NCBI RefSeq assembly: GCF_020329435.1
Contig: NZ_JAGKJK010000004.1
Coordinates: 310,001-374,000, forward strand
Source of the DNA: Bradyrhizobium hereditatis
Lineage (GTDB): Bacteria > Pseudomonadota > Alphaproteobacteria > Rhizobiales > Xanthobacteraceae
Length of the DNA: 64,000 bases
Reading direction: 5' to 3'
In this document: one piece after another, positions 37,288 to 46,774 of the stretch
How positions within the stretch are numbered: position 1 is the stretch's first letter
Layout: each line of letters begins with the position of its first letter
Program-made: the position numbers and the translations under genes
The notes under the pieces: model-generated
What the model saw: the letters and a program-made list of their open reading frames with translations, nothing else
Told to the model about the DNA's origin: nothing
Database searches by the model: none

Positions 37288-38523
37288 ATGAGCAAGGCCT
37301 CCGAATTTTCCTACGGCTGGGTCGTGGTCGCCATAGGCGCGCTGATGACCTGCGTTGCGTTCGGCGCGATGCTGTCGCTCGCGGTGTTCCTGCAGCCGAT
37401 TTCGGAGGCAATGGGTTGGTCGCGCAGCGGCATCTCGGCGGCGGCTACCATCGATTTTCTCGCGATGGGGTTCGCTGCATTCTTCTGGGGCGCCCTCTCC
37501 GACCGCTTCGGCACCCGCATCGTCGTGCTGTCCGGCACGCTTTTGCTTGGCGCCGGCCTGATCGGGGCGAGCCAGGCCACGAGCCTCTGGCAGTTCCAGT
37601 TCGCCTTCGGCGTGTTGATCGGGATTGCGGCCGGCAGCTTCTACGCGCCGATGATAGCAGTTGCGAGCGCCTGGATCGAGCGGCAGCGCAGTCTTGCAGT
37701 TGCGCTGGTATCGGCCGGCATGGGCGTTTCGCCATTGACGATGGCCCCGTTCGCAAGTTGGCTGATCACGACCTATGACTGGCGAACCGCGATGCTGGTG
37801 ATCGGCATCGTCGCGCTGGCGCTATTGATCCCGGCTTCTCTGCTGGTGCGACAGCCGCCGGAGCCCTCATCATCCGCTGCCGCACAAGGAGCCGACGCGC
37901 CTGACGGGCAATGGACGGTCGCGCAGGCGCTCAGGACGCCGCAATTCGTCACGCTGGCGCTGGCCCATTTCGCCTGCTGCGCGGCGCATTCCGGGCCGAT
38001 CTTCCACATGGTGAGCTACGCCATGGTCTGCGGCATTGCGCCCTTGACCGCCGTAACCGTCTACAGCCTTGCCGGATTCTCTGGTCTCGGAGGCCGGCTG
38101 CTGCTCGGCGTCCTGGCCGATCGCCTAGGCGCCAAGCACGTTCTGGTCGGCGGCCTGTTTGTGCAGGCGTTGTCGATCGCAACCTTTCTCGCGGTCGGCC
38201 AGCTTGGCGAGTTCTACGCGCTGTCGGTGATCTTTGGCCTCGCCTATGGCGGCGTGATGCCGCTCTATGCCGTGCTGGTGCGCGAATATTTCGGCGTGCG
38301 CATCATGGGCAGCGTGTTCGGCGCCGTCTCCGCCTTCGCCAGTATCGGCATGGCGCTCGGGCCGCTCGCCGGTGGATGGGTGTTCGACACCTTCCACGCC
38401 TATCGCTGGCTCTATATCGGCTCCTTCGCGATCGGCATGGCAGCGGTCGCGGTGGCGTTCAGCTTCCCGTCGGCCAAACGGCCGTCGCAGCCCTCGATAG
38501 ATCTCGGACGGGCGGCGGCGTGA
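37288..38523 (+). CDS. MFS transporter
   Basis: 411 residues with 12 predicted helices in two halves. The loop 2-3 motif is GALSDRFGTRIVVLSG, its counterpart in the second half is GVLADRLGAKHVLVGG, and the central cytoplasmic loop (~190-215) is Pro/Ser-rich. It resembles the monocarboxylate/oxalate-formate antiporter type (long N-terminal SYGWVVVAIGALMTCVAFG). Substrate unknown. ATG 37288 has a GCGAGGAAACGC leader. The next gene on the same strand, a flavin oxidase, begins within 90 bases, so co-transcription is possible. Confidence 0.88.
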   Translation: MSKASEFSYGWVVVAIGALMTCVAFGAMLSLAVFLQPISEAMGWSRSGISAAATIDFLAMGFAAFFWGALSDRFGTRIVVLSGTLLLGAGLIGASQATSLWQFQFAFGVLIGIAAGSFYAPMIAVASAWIERQRSLAVALVSAGMGVSPLTMAPFASWLITTYDWRTAMLVIGIVALALLIPASLLVRQPPEPSSSAAAQGADAPDGQWTVAQALRTPQFVTLALAHFACCAAHSGPIFHMVSYAMVCGIAPLTAVTVYSLAGFSGLGGRLLLGVLADRLGAKHVLVGGLFVQALSIATFLAVGQLGEFYALSVIFGLAYGGVMPLYAVLVREYFGVRIMGSVFGAVSAFASIGMALGPLAGGWVFDTFHAYRWLYIGSFAIGMAAVAVAFSFPSAKRPSQPSIDLGRAAA

Positions 38524-38612
38524 ATGGCGGCACATCGCCGCAACCTTGATCGACGATGACGGATAAGTCACCATCGCGGCAAAGCAAAGAACAAGAGCAG
38601 GCGGGGAAGCGC

Positions 38613-39785
38613 ATGAACAGGCATCCGGGCGTCGATCTCGTGGAGCGCGCCCGCGCGCTCAGCCCCCTGATCATGCGCGAGGCCGACGAAATCGAGCGGA
38701 CGCGGCGACTGACATCAGCGGTGACATCAGCGCTGATCGAGAATGGGCTTTATCGGGCGCTGCTGCCGAAGCGTTTTGGCGGTGCCGAAGTGCCGCTCGA
38801 AACCTTCATGCAGATGCAGGAGGAAGTCGCTAAGGCCGACGCGTCAACCGCATGGTGCCTCGGCCAGTGCAGCGTTTGCGCCATGACGGCAGCCTATCTC
38901 GATCCCGACGCCGCCAACGAGATATTCAACGTCGCGCCCGGCATCTTGGCCTGGGGCGCGATCAACCATGAAGTTCAGGCGGTCCCGGGTGGCTATAGAG
39001 CCAGCGCGCGCTGGGATTTTGCCTCCGGTGTGCGACAGGCGAGCTGGCTCGGCGCCCATGTCCGCGTCGTCGAGGCCGACGGCACGCCGCGACGCAAGGC
39101 GGACGGTTCGCCGGAAATCCGCACCATCCTGTTTCCAGTGACCAGCGCCACGCTTTACGATGTCTGGGACGTGATCGGCCTGCGGGGCACCGGCACAGAT
39201 TCCTATTCGGTCGACAACCTCTTCATACCAGAGAAATTTGCAGCGCTGCGTGACGAACCCGAGGCCCGGCGCGAGAACGGGCCTTTGTACAAGCTGTCCA
39301 CCAACATGGTCTTCAGCATGGGCTTTGCGGCAACCTCGCTCGGCGTCGCCCGCGCCACCCTCGATGCGGCCATCGACCTCGCGCGCGCCAAGACTCCGCA
39401 AGCGCTGAAAGCGATGCGCGACAATAGTGCCGTACAGGGCCTGATCGGCCGCACCGAGGCCCAACTGTGTGCCACCCGCGCTTATCTCTATTCCGCCGCC
39501 GCGGAAGTTTGGCGCGATCTATCGCAGGGTGCAGAGATCACCGAAGCCCATCGCATCGCGCTGCGCCTGGCCGCGACCTGGACCATCCATCAATCGGCCG
39601 CCGTGGTGGACGCCGCCTACCACATGGCCGGCGCCACGGCCGTGTTCAACGCGAACAAGTTCGAGCGCCGCTTTCGCGACATGCATGCCATCGCACAGCA
39701 GATCCAGGGCCGCGACGCGCACTACGAAGATGCCGGCAAGGCGATCCTGTCAGGCAATCTCGAGGGGCCGCCGACAGCGCGGTGA
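38613..39785 (+). CDS. acyl-CoA dehydrogenase-like flavin monooxygenase
   Basis: About 390 residues with the acyl-CoA dehydrogenase fold: the N-terminal helical part (LIENGLYRALLPKRFGGAEV), the middle barrel (WDFASGVRQASWLGAHV; VWDVIGLRGTGTDSYSVDN) and the C-terminal helical part. It lacks the typical catalytic Glu context of beta-oxidation dehydrogenases and looks more like the two-component monooxygenases (HsaA/DszC group) that need a partner flavin reductase, which I do not see nearby. The start is taken at ATG 38613, which has GGGGAAG upstream; ATG 38556 is a possible longer start. Confidence 0.82.
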   Translation: MNRHPGVDLVERARALSPLIMREADEIERTRRLTSAVTSALIENGLYRALLPKRFGGAEVPLETFMQMQEEVAKADASTAWCLGQCSVCAMTAAYLDPDAANEIFNVAPGILAWGAINHEVQAVPGGYRASARWDFASGVRQASWLGAHVRVVEADGTPRRKADGSPEIRTILFPVTSATLYDVWDVIGLRGTGTDSYSVDNLFIPEKFAALRDEPEARRENGPLYKLSTNMVFSMGFAATSLGVARATLDAAIDLARAKTPQALKAMRDNSAVQGLIGRTEAQLCATRAYLYSAAAEVWRDLSQGAEITEAHRIALRLAATWTIHQSAAVVDAAYHMAGATAVFNANKFERRFRDMHAIAQQIQGRDAHYEDAGKAILSGNLEGPPTAR

Positions 39786-39881
39786 GATTGCCTCGGGCTC
39801 CGCGTGAAAGGCCCGAAACGGAACCCCGTTGCAAGGCGTGCGTTGCTTTTTCGGCAACCGCAACTACGAGGGAGATACGAC

Positions 39882-40283
39882 ATGCCTCGCGGTGACAAAT
39901 CGAGCTACACGAACAAGCAGAGGCGCAAGGCCGAGCACATCGAAGAAGGCTACGAGAAGCGCGGCACCGGCAAGAAGGAAGCCGAGCGGCGCGCCTGGGC
40001 GACCGTCAACAAGGAGACCGGCGGCGGCAACTTGAGCGGCTCCGGCCGCGGTGTGAAGGACACCAATGTCGCGGCGAAGAAGGGCGGCCGGATCGGCGGC
40101 CCGCGCGGCGGCAAGGCGGCGGCACGCCGGCCGGCGGCGGCGCGATCCCGCTCGGCGAAGAAGGCAGCCGCGACGCGGAAGCGAAAGGCAGCGGCAAGGT
40201 CCAGCGCGCGCAAGACGACGCGATCCAGCGCCCGCAAGACGCCGTCACGGTCGGGCGCGCGCAAGACCGCGCGTAGGAAGTAG
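39882..40283 (+). CDS. small basic protein with histone-like Lys/Arg/Ala tail
   Basis: 133 residues. The first ~75 are hydrophilic and conserved-looking (RGDKSSYTNKQRRKAEHIEEGYEKRG; KKEAERRAWATVNKETGGG) and resemble proteins annotated as plasmid stabilisation family in Bradyrhizobium. The last ~55 are almost wholly Ala, Arg, Lys and Ser (SARKTTRSSARK repeated), like the tail of histone H1 or HctB proteins, and would bind nucleic acid. ATG 39882 has a GAGGGAG ribosome site. Function unproven; a DNA-binding or DNA-protecting role is inferred. Confidence 0.8.
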   Translation: MPRGDKSSYTNKQRRKAEHIEEGYEKRGTGKKEAERRAWATVNKETGGGNLSGSGRGVKDTNVAAKKGGRIGGPRGGKAAARRPAAARSRSAKKAAATRKRKAAARSSARKTTRSSARKTPSRSGARKTARRK

Positions 40284-40400
40284 TCTTTCGTTTCTGTTCC
40301 GCGGCTTGCATTCTGCTCCCGGATGCCGGCAACGGCCCTGTGTCAAGACGCGCTGAAATCGCGATGAATAACCGCGCGGCACCGAGCCTGGTCGGATCAG

Positions 40401-41138
40401 TTAGCGCGCCTTGCGTGCGCCGAACAATCTGCCCTTCCAGCCACGCGCGATGATCAGGGCCGTCAGCAACAGAAGCAGGACGGCCGCCCCAGCGTCGAAA
40501 AGCCGCTCGCCGGCCGAACATTGGCTGGCATTGCGCATACAGGCACTGGACATGATGCCGGCTTCGTTGAGGCTCATCAGCACGGCGGTGTACGCGACGA
40601 ACATCAGCACCAGATACGCGCCGATCGTGGCAACGCGCCGCCACCGGGACGGCAGGCTGGTGTCTGCCGTACCGTTGCGCTCGTTGACATACTGGCCGGG
40701 CAACGCCTTCGCCGGATCCCGAATCTGCACAGTCGACTTCGTCAGGAGATCGTGAACCGCTTGGTTGCGGTGTGTCGCCGCCAAAGTAACGAACGAATAC
40801 AGGCCGAGCACACCCTTGATCACGACACGGGCACAGGCCTTGAGGAAACTGACATTGCCGCCGCTGCGCTCATCGACAACGCGCAGATTGGTGAGATAGT
40901 GCCCGAGCGTGCTTCCGGTGAACGACACCAGAACTGGCTCGTACAGCAAGAGCCCCGCTATCACCAGAATTCCAAGCGCGCGGGAGAAATTGTCGTCTCG
41001 CACCGTGCTCGCCAGCGCCAGCGCACCGAAGAGGATTGCCATGAGGATCATCCAGTCGAGCACAATTCCGCGAAAGCGGCGCGAAAACCGGGCGTACTTC
41101 GGCGTAGGCGTCATCGGCGCTTCAGGATAAGAATTCAT
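40401..41138 (-). CDS. RDD family membrane protein
   Basis: 245 residues. An RDD domain (~15-150) with the arginine- and aspartate-bearing segments RRFRGIVLDWMILMAI and LGHYLTNLRVVDERSGGN is followed by two further helices (~165-190 and ~215-235). RDD proteins are small integral membrane proteins, some suggested to be ion antiporters. Here the domain is only partly flanked by extra helices. The start is ATG 41138, with a possible internal start eight residues on. Divergent from the DUF1801 gene. Confidence 0.83.
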   Translation of the reverse strand: MNSYPEAPMTPTPKYARFSRRFRGIVLDWMILMAILFGALALASTVRDDNFSRALGILVIAGLLLYEPVLVSFTGSTLGHYLTNLRVVDERSGGNVSFLKACARVVIKGVLGLYSFVTLAATHRNQAVHDLLTKSTVQIRDPAKALPGQYVNERNGTADTSLPSRWRRVATIGAYLVLMFVAYTAVLMSLNEAGIMSSACMRNASQCSAGERLFDAGAAVLLLLLTALIIARGWKGRLFGARKAR

Positions 41139-41230
41139 TTGAGGTGGCGGCCTTCAGTATACCTTGTCATTTTATGCATTTTGGTGGATTACGCACTAGT
41201 CTTTCCACCGAACCACACCGACAGGTTGCG

Positions 41231-41695
41231 ATGGCAAAAGCACGAAAGATCGCTGCCCCGGGCGGGAAGCGTGTAAATCTGCCGGCGTCCGCAGTCGACG
41301 CGGTCTTCGGCGCCTATCCCGGTCAGGTCAGGGCGAAGCTGCTGGCGCTGCGCAAGCTGATTTTCGACACGGCAAAAACGACCTCGGGCGTCGGCGCCCT
41401 GGAAGAGACGCTGAAGTGGGGCCAGCCGAGCTATCTGACGAGCGAGAGCAAGAGCGGCAGCACGATACGGATCGATCAGGTGAAGGCGGAAGCCGGCCGC
41501 TATGCGGTGTATTTTCACTGCCAGACGGATCTCGTCGAGACCTTTCGCGAGCTCTATCCGGAACTGCGCTATGGCGGCAACCGCAGCATCCTGCTCGACG
41601 CCGGCGAGAAGTTGCCGGAAAAAGCGCTGCGCCACTGCATCGCGCTGGCGCTGACTTATCATGCAAGGAAGCGGAAGTCTGAGCGGCGTAAATAG
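41231..41695 (+). CDS. DUF1801 domain protein
   Basis: 154 residues. A positively charged N-terminus leads into a YdhG-like domain: YPGQVRAKLLALRKLIFDTA, then EETLKWGQPSYLT, which is the hallmark W-G-x-P-x-Y segment of DUF1801, and AVYFHCQTDLVETFRELYP. Family function is unknown (iron-chaperone-like fold). ATG 41231 is chosen over the 41144 frame, whose first 29 residues lack family resemblance. It is followed by a family C repeat. Confidence 0.87.
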   Translation: MAKARKIAAPGGKRVNLPASAVDAVFGAYPGQVRAKLLALRKLIFDTAKTTSGVGALEETLKWGQPSYLTSESKSGSTIRIDQVKAEAGRYAVYFHCQTDLVETFRELYPELRYGGNRSILLDAGEKLPEKALRHCIALALTYHARKRKSERRK

Positions 41696-41701
41696 CCTCC
41701 G

Positions 41702-41819
41702 CCGTCATTGCGAACCACCCAGTCGGCGCGAAGCGCCGCCGGACGATAGGCTCCGCGAAGCAATCCATCTCTCCACATGCGCGGAGGCATGGATTGCTTC
41801 GCTGCGCTCGCAATGACGG
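41702..41819. repeat. intergenic inverted repeat, family C copy 2
   Basis: Begins CCGTCATTGCGAACCACC and ends GCTGCGCTCGCAATGACGG, giving nearly complementary outer arms; CAATCCATCTCTCC and GATTGCTTCGC lie inside. It matches the copy at 20001-20106 and sits between the convergent DUF1801 and GGDEF-EAL genes. Confidence 0.75.
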
Positions 41820-41838
41820 CTGCGAAAGTGGCGCAACC

Positions 41839-44046
41839 TCACGCCACCAGCGCCGCGCCCGCCGGCGTGCTCCAGTTGCCCTGCGTCTTCAACAGGCTCA
41901 CGATCTCCGCATTCGGCCGCGCGCGGCTGAACAGAAATCCCTGTCCCTCGTGACAGCCCTCGTTGCGCAGGCAGTTGACCTCGGCCTCGGTCTCGACCCC
42001 CTCCGCCGTGATGGTGACGCCCAGCCCCTTGCCGAGGCTGATGATCGAACGCACGATCGCCTGTGCGTCGGGATTGGCGGCGAGGTCGCGCACAAAGGAT
42101 TGGTCGATCTTGATCTTGTCGAATGGGAAACTGCGCAGGTAGCTCAGGCTGGAATAGCCGGTGCCGAAATCGTCCATCGAGATGCGAACGCCGAGCGCGC
42201 GCAGCGCATGCAGCGTCGCCAACACCTCGCTGCTCTTCTCCAGCAGCAGCGTCTCCGTGATCTCAAGCTCGAGGCGTTTTGCCGGCAGGCCGGATTGCTT
42301 TAGCGTCTCTATCACGAGCGACAGAAGATTGCCGACGCGGAACTGCAGCGGTGACAGATTGACCGCCACGCGGACGTCGTCGGGCCATTGCGCCGCGTCA
42401 GTGCAGGCGCGGCGCAGCATCAATCCGCCGATGGCATTGATGAGCCCGGTCTCCTCCGCAACGGGGATGAATTCGGCCGGTGAGATCATGCCGCGCTCGG
42501 GATGCGGCCAGCGCACCAGCGCCTCGAAGCCGGTGATACGCCCGCTCGAGAGATCGACCAGCGGCTGGTAATATGGGCGCAGCGCGTCGCTCCGGACGGC
42601 CTCGCGCAATTCGGTTTCGATCTTGCGGCGGGTCTGGGCCCGCGCGTCCATTCCGGCCTCGAAGAACGAGAACGTGCCGCGGGAATCGTTTTTCGCCCGC
42701 GACAATGCGAGGTCAGCGTTCTTCAGAAGCTTCTCGGATTCGTCGCCGTCGCCCGGCGATATCGCAATGCCGATGCTGGCACCGATCACGACGGAATGCC
42801 CGTCGATAAGATAGGAATCGCCGATCGCATCCAAAAGGCGCCGCGCCAGAAACACCGCATCCTCGGGCCGCGTCACCCCGCTTTGGACGATGGCGAATTG
42901 GTCGGAATTGAGCCGGGCCAGCGCATCGTCTTCGCGCAGCATCGATTGCAATCGCTTGCCGACGCCGCGCAGTAGCTTGTCGCCAACGCCGTGGCCGAGC
43001 GTGTCGTTGATCGCCTTGAAATGGTCGAGACCGAGCACCAGAACCGCCGCCTTCTCCGCGCTGCGGCGCGATCGCAGCAGTATGTCATCCATCTGCTGGC
43101 GCAGCAGGTTGCGGTTAGGCAATCCGGTGAGAGCGTCATGCTGGGCCATGAAGGTCAGCCGCGCCTCGGCGCGTTTGCGTTCGGTGGTGTCCATCAGCGC
43201 CAGCAGCACCGCCGGTCGATCGCCGTAAACGAGCTGGCGTGAATAGATCGCAAGATCAATCAGCGCGCCGTCGGCCCTGACATGCTTCCATGCGCGCGCC
43301 GCGCGCTCTTCGCCGGCATACTCGGCCGCCCATGGCGGCTCGACGTCGAAGGCCTGCAGGTTGCGGATCGTGAGTTTCTCGAATTCGCTGCGGCTGTAAC
43401 CGTAATGCTCGATCGCGGCGTCATTGACGGCGAGAATCCGCTCGTCGCCCAGCGCGCAGACGATCATCGGAACCGGATTGCTGTCGAACAGCAGGCGGAA
43501 CGACGCCTCGCGCTGCCTCAGCTCGGTGATATCGATGCGCAGGCCGATGATGCCGCCATCCTCGGTCAGGCGCTCGTCGATCAGGATGACACGGCCATCG
43601 GCCAGCGTCTGCTCATGCCGCTCGCCCGGTGCAAACAGCTTCTTGAGTCGCGCGGCGATCCATTCCTCCTCGCGGCCGATCGCTTCCGGGTAATCGCCGC
43701 GCGCAACGCCGACGCGGATCGTGTCCTCCAGCCGCACGCCCGGCTTGAACAGATCCGCACTGCGGCTGTACATCTCAGCGTATTTCTTGTTCCAGAGAAT
43801 GTAGCGGCCGTCGGCATCGAGAAACACCATGCCTTGCGGTAGAATGTCGATCGCCTGCCGCAAGCGCTCGTGCGATTTGCGCGCTTCGGCAAGAGCAGCT
43901 TCGAGCGCGGTGGGCTTGCTCGCGATCTCGCCGCTTGCTTGCTGATCGCTGGCCGACAGTTTCGGTGCGGGCTTTGCTGGCCGGCCGGGAAAGCGGACAG
44001 GCGCCGCTTGCTTCGGCTTTCTGAATGTTCTTGGCTTCTTCGGCAT
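41839..44046 (-). CDS. PAS-PAS-GGDEF-EAL protein, probable c-di-GMP phosphodiesterase
   Basis: 735 residues, without transmembrane segments. A basic, Pro-rich N-terminus precedes PAS 1 (~65-195: LPQGMVFLDADGRYILWNKKYAEM) and PAS 2 (~200-310). The GGDEF domain (~320-475) has a degenerate site: GGDEF is replaced by N380-S-D-Q-F384, so cyclase activity is unlikely. The EAL domain (~485-720) has FEALVRW with E508, plus DDFGTGYSSL and KIDQSFV, so cyclic-di-GMP hydrolysis is likely intact. Start ATG 44046. The 296-base gap upstream (44047-44342) holds nothing that I can identify beyond its promoter. Confidence 0.93.
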   Translation of the reverse strand: MPKKPRTFRKPKQAAPVRFPGRPAKPAPKLSASDQQASGEIASKPTALEAALAEARKSHERLRQAIDILPQGMVFLDADGRYILWNKKYAEMYSRSADLFKPGVRLEDTIRVGVARGDYPEAIGREEEWIAARLKKLFAPGERHEQTLADGRVILIDERLTEDGGIIGLRIDITELRQREASFRLLFDSNPVPMIVCALGDERILAVNDAAIEHYGYSRSEFEKLTIRNLQAFDVEPPWAAEYAGEERAARAWKHVRADGALIDLAIYSRQLVYGDRPAVLLALMDTTERKRAEARLTFMAQHDALTGLPNRNLLRQQMDDILLRSRRSAEKAAVLVLGLDHFKAINDTLGHGVGDKLLRGVGKRLQSMLREDDALARLNSDQFAIVQSGVTRPEDAVFLARRLLDAIGDSYLIDGHSVVIGASIGIAISPGDGDESEKLLKNADLALSRAKNDSRGTFSFFEAGMDARAQTRRKIETELREAVRSDALRPYYQPLVDLSSGRITGFEALVRWPHPERGMISPAEFIPVAEETGLINAIGGLMLRRACTDAAQWPDDVRVAVNLSPLQFRVGNLLSLVIETLKQSGLPAKRLELEITETLLLEKSSEVLATLHALRALGVRISMDDFGTGYSSLSYLRSFPFDKIKIDQSFVRDLAANPDAQAIVRSIISLGKGLGVTITAEGVETEAEVNCLRNEGCHEGQGFLFSRARPNAEIVSLLKTQGNWSTPAGAALVA

Positions 44047-44342
44047 AGCTCCGCTCTACTCGCACTCTGCGTGCAAAGTTTTCGGATAAGTCTCTGAAAA
44101 AATAGTATCTCTTGTCGATGAAACTGGCCCTTCGCGCGACCGAGTGCATCTGCGAGAAATGCAACCACACGCTCTGCGTGTGTCGTTGTTTGAAGGGGCC
44201 GGCGCAAATCGCAAATTCACGTGGCAGAATCGCCGCGCCTGTGTAATGGCGGGCGACACGCATCATCACTGTACAAGGAATGCGCGAAACGCCATGCGAT
44301 GCGTGTGAACACGTATCGATAACAGGCAGGGTTATTGCCCAG

Positions 44343-45533
44343 TTAAGCCAATCGCAGGGAAGCTGCCGCGGCCTGAGCTTCCGGTACAACATCGTGATCG
44401 TAAAGCCGCCTGCGGAATGCTGCATGGGCTGATATCTCGGCATCGCGAACGCCGAGATCGGCGTAGGATGAGTCATAGCGCATGCCATTTTCACGCGCGC
44501 CGCGCTGCACCGCCGCCACCCGTTCGCGCCGCAGCCGCTCATAAGCCAATAGCGCGGCCGGTACATTGCCGCGCGATATCAGCGACAGAATTGTTGCCAG
44601 CGCCATGCCGTCCTCGATCGACTGGTTGGCGCCCTGGCCGAGATGCGGCAGCATCGGATGCGCGGCATCGCCAAGCAGCGTCAATCGACCGCGCGTCCAG
44701 GTCGGCAGCGGCTCGCGGTCGTACAGGGCCCATCGGAACGTCTTGTCGACTTCGCTCAACAACGCGCCGATGCGCGGGTCCCAGCCCTCGAATTCGCGGC
44801 GAAGCACGTCGGGATCTCCAGGCGCAGACCAGGATTCCTTCATTTCCGCGTCGGCCGGCACGAAGCCGACATAATTGATCAGCTCGCCCGATCGAACCGG
44901 AAAGCTGAGGAAATGTTTTCCCTTGCCCAGCCACATCTGCCAGCGGTCGGTCGGCCAGCGCGGAATGCGCTGATGCGGCAGCACGCCGCGATAGGCGACG
45001 GACCCATGAAATACCGGCCGGGACGGCGGCGCCGCAAAGCGCCGGAGCTCCGAATGGATGCCATCCGCAGCGATGACAACGTCGCCCTCGGCGACGACGC
45101 CGTTGGCGAATGTGACGCGCGCAACCTCGTCGGCCTGCTCAAAACCTGTGGCGCGATGGCCCGTGCGAACCACGGAGGGCGGCAGTGCATCGGCCAGAAT
45201 TTCGACGAGGTCTGCGCGATGCATGCCGAACGTCGCGTTCCAGCCCGCCGAATCCGTCACCTGCACCGGCGCGATGGGCGCACCATCGTGGCGGAAATAG
45301 TGGGACGCGGTACCCACTCTGGCGCCCCATCTTTCCACCTGATCGCCGAGGCCCACCCGTTGCAATTGCCGCACGCTGTTAGGCGTCAGAAATACCCCTG
45401 CCCCGACCTCGCCAAGCGCAGGTGCCTGCTCATAGACCGAAACATTGAAGCCGTGCGCGATCAGCGCGTTTGCGGCAAACAATCCGCCGATTCCGCCTCC
45501 GACGATTACAACACTAAGCTGCGGCTGCGTCAT
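44343..45533 (-). CDS. FAD-dependent aromatic monooxygenase (salicylate/3-hydroxybenzoate hydroxylase type)
   Basis: About 396 residues of the group A flavoprotein monooxygenases. FAD-binding VVIVGGGIGGLFAANAL lies near the N-terminus, the DG motif is VVIAADGIHSELR, and the GD motif is LLGDAAHPMLPHLGQGANQS. The family hydroxylates aromatic acids using NAD(P)H and O2; substrate is not deducible, though salicylate- or 3-hydroxybenzoate-like compounds are plausible. ATG 45533 is chosen; a GTG lies three codons upstream. It is divergent from the TctC-type binding protein gene, a pairing common where carboxylate uptake and degradation go together. Confidence 0.88.
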   Translation of the reverse strand: MTQPQLSVVIVGGGIGGLFAANALIAHGFNVSVYEQAPALGEVGAGVFLTPNSVRQLQRVGLGDQVERWGARVGTASHYFRHDGAPIAPVQVTDSAGWNATFGMHRADLVEILADALPPSVVRTGHRATGFEQADEVARVTFANGVVAEGDVVIAADGIHSELRRFAAPPSRPVFHGSVAYRGVLPHQRIPRWPTDRWQMWLGKGKHFLSFPVRSGELINYVGFVPADAEMKESWSAPGDPDVLRREFEGWDPRIGALLSEVDKTFRWALYDREPLPTWTRGRLTLLGDAAHPMLPHLGQGANQSIEDGMALATILSLISRGNVPAALLAYERLRRERVAAVQRGARENGMRYDSSYADLGVRDAEISAHAAFRRRLYDHDVVPEAQAAAASLRLA

Positions 45534-45649
45534 CACCCCCACGCGAAAAATGCTTCGGAAGCTTGCTCGTTCAAGTTATCCTTCATCGCTGCAAACACAA
45601 GTGCCGGCCGATAGCTCTGGCCGGATGGAGGACAGCGGGAGGAGTTTCA

Positions 45650-46648
45650 ATGAACGGCTCCATGCCAGCTCTACTTGCCGCCGGCCGTAAACTGCTGCTG
45701 CCGCTGATTCTAACTTTATCCGCGCATTTTCAAGCGCACGCAGTGGCTGCCGACTATCCGGACCGTACCGTGAAGATCGTCGTGCCCTTCCCGGCAGGAG
45801 GAACGGCCGATGCTATCCCGCGGATTGTCGCGGACTGGCTCTCCCGCAAATGGAGGCAACCGGTAGTGATCGAAAACCGCACCGGCGCTGCAGGAAACAT
45901 CGGCGCCGAACAGGTGTTTCATTCGGCGCCCGACGGCTACACCTTGCTCTCATCGCCTCCGCCGCCGCTCGTCATCAATCACAATCTGTACCCGAGGCTC
46001 GGCTTCGATCCGACGAAGTTTGAGCCTGTTATCGTGATGGCCCAGGTACCCAACGCGCTGATCGTCAATCCGAACAGTATCAAGGCATCGAGCGTGCCTG
46101 AATTCATCGAGTATCTGAAGGCCAATTCCGCCAAGACCATCGGCGCCACGCAGGGCAACGGCACGACCTCTCATCTGACATCGGAGCTGTTTCAGCTGAT
46201 GGCGAAGGTGAAGCTGCGGCATGTTCCCTATCGCGGCTCGGCGCCTGCCCTGCAGGGGCTAGTCGCCGGAGACGTCGACGTCATGTTCGACAATCTCGGC
46301 GTCTCGTTGGCACTCGTGCAAGCGGGCAAGCTGAAATTGCTCGCCGTGGCCTCGTCCGAGCGGCTCCCGGCGCTGCCGAATGTGCCGACGATCGCCGAAA
46401 CGCTGCCGGGTTTCGAAGCGGTCGCCTGGTATGGCATCGTGGCGCCGCCCAAGACGCCGAAACACATCGTCGACAAAATCAATGCCGATGTAAACGAGGC
46501 GTTACGCCAACCCGAAATACGCGATCAGCTCAAGAAATTATCCGCCGTGATTTTCGGCGGTCCGGTCGACAAGACGTCGGCCTATATGCGCGAGGAAATC
46601 GACCGATGGGCTGCGGTGATCAAATCGGCCAACATCGAGCTGCAATAG
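45650..46648 (+). CDS. tripartite tricarboxylate transporter substrate-binding protein (Bug/TctC)
   Basis: 332 residues. Signal peptide (~1-34: KLLLPLILTLSAHFQAHAVA), then the Bug family core: YPDRTVKIVVPFPAGGTADAIPR, GAAGNIGAEQV, HVPYRGSAPALQGLVAGDVDVMFDN and the typical C-terminal AAVIKSANIELQ-type ending. It captures carboxylates in the periplasm; no TctA/TctB permease genes lie nearby, so it is an orphan as most Bug proteins are. ATG 45650 has a GGGAGGAG ribosome site, which decides against the frame starting at 45563. Confidence 0.93.
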   Translation: MNGSMPALLAAGRKLLLPLILTLSAHFQAHAVAADYPDRTVKIVVPFPAGGTADAIPRIVADWLSRKWRQPVVIENRTGAAGNIGAEQVFHSAPDGYTLLSSPPPPLVINHNLYPRLGFDPTKFEPVIVMAQVPNALIVNPNSIKASSVPEFIEYLKANSAKTIGATQGNGTTSHLTSELFQLMAKVKLRHVPYRGSAPALQGLVAGDVDVMFDNLGVSLALVQAGKLKLLAVASSERLPALPNVPTIAETLPGFEAVAWYGIVAPPKTPKHIVDKINADVNEALRQPEIRDQLKKLSAVIFGGPVDKTSAYMREEIDRWAAVIKSANIELQ

Positions 46649-46774
46649 ACCGCCGGATGAGTGGTGATGGTTCGCGTGTTGCGCGGATTCTTGGATGGAC
46701 TTGGCATTGGCGTGTGCAGCGCTTATTCCCTCCTGCCGATTTCATGCTAGGTTTTGCGCGAACAGAGTGATCCG

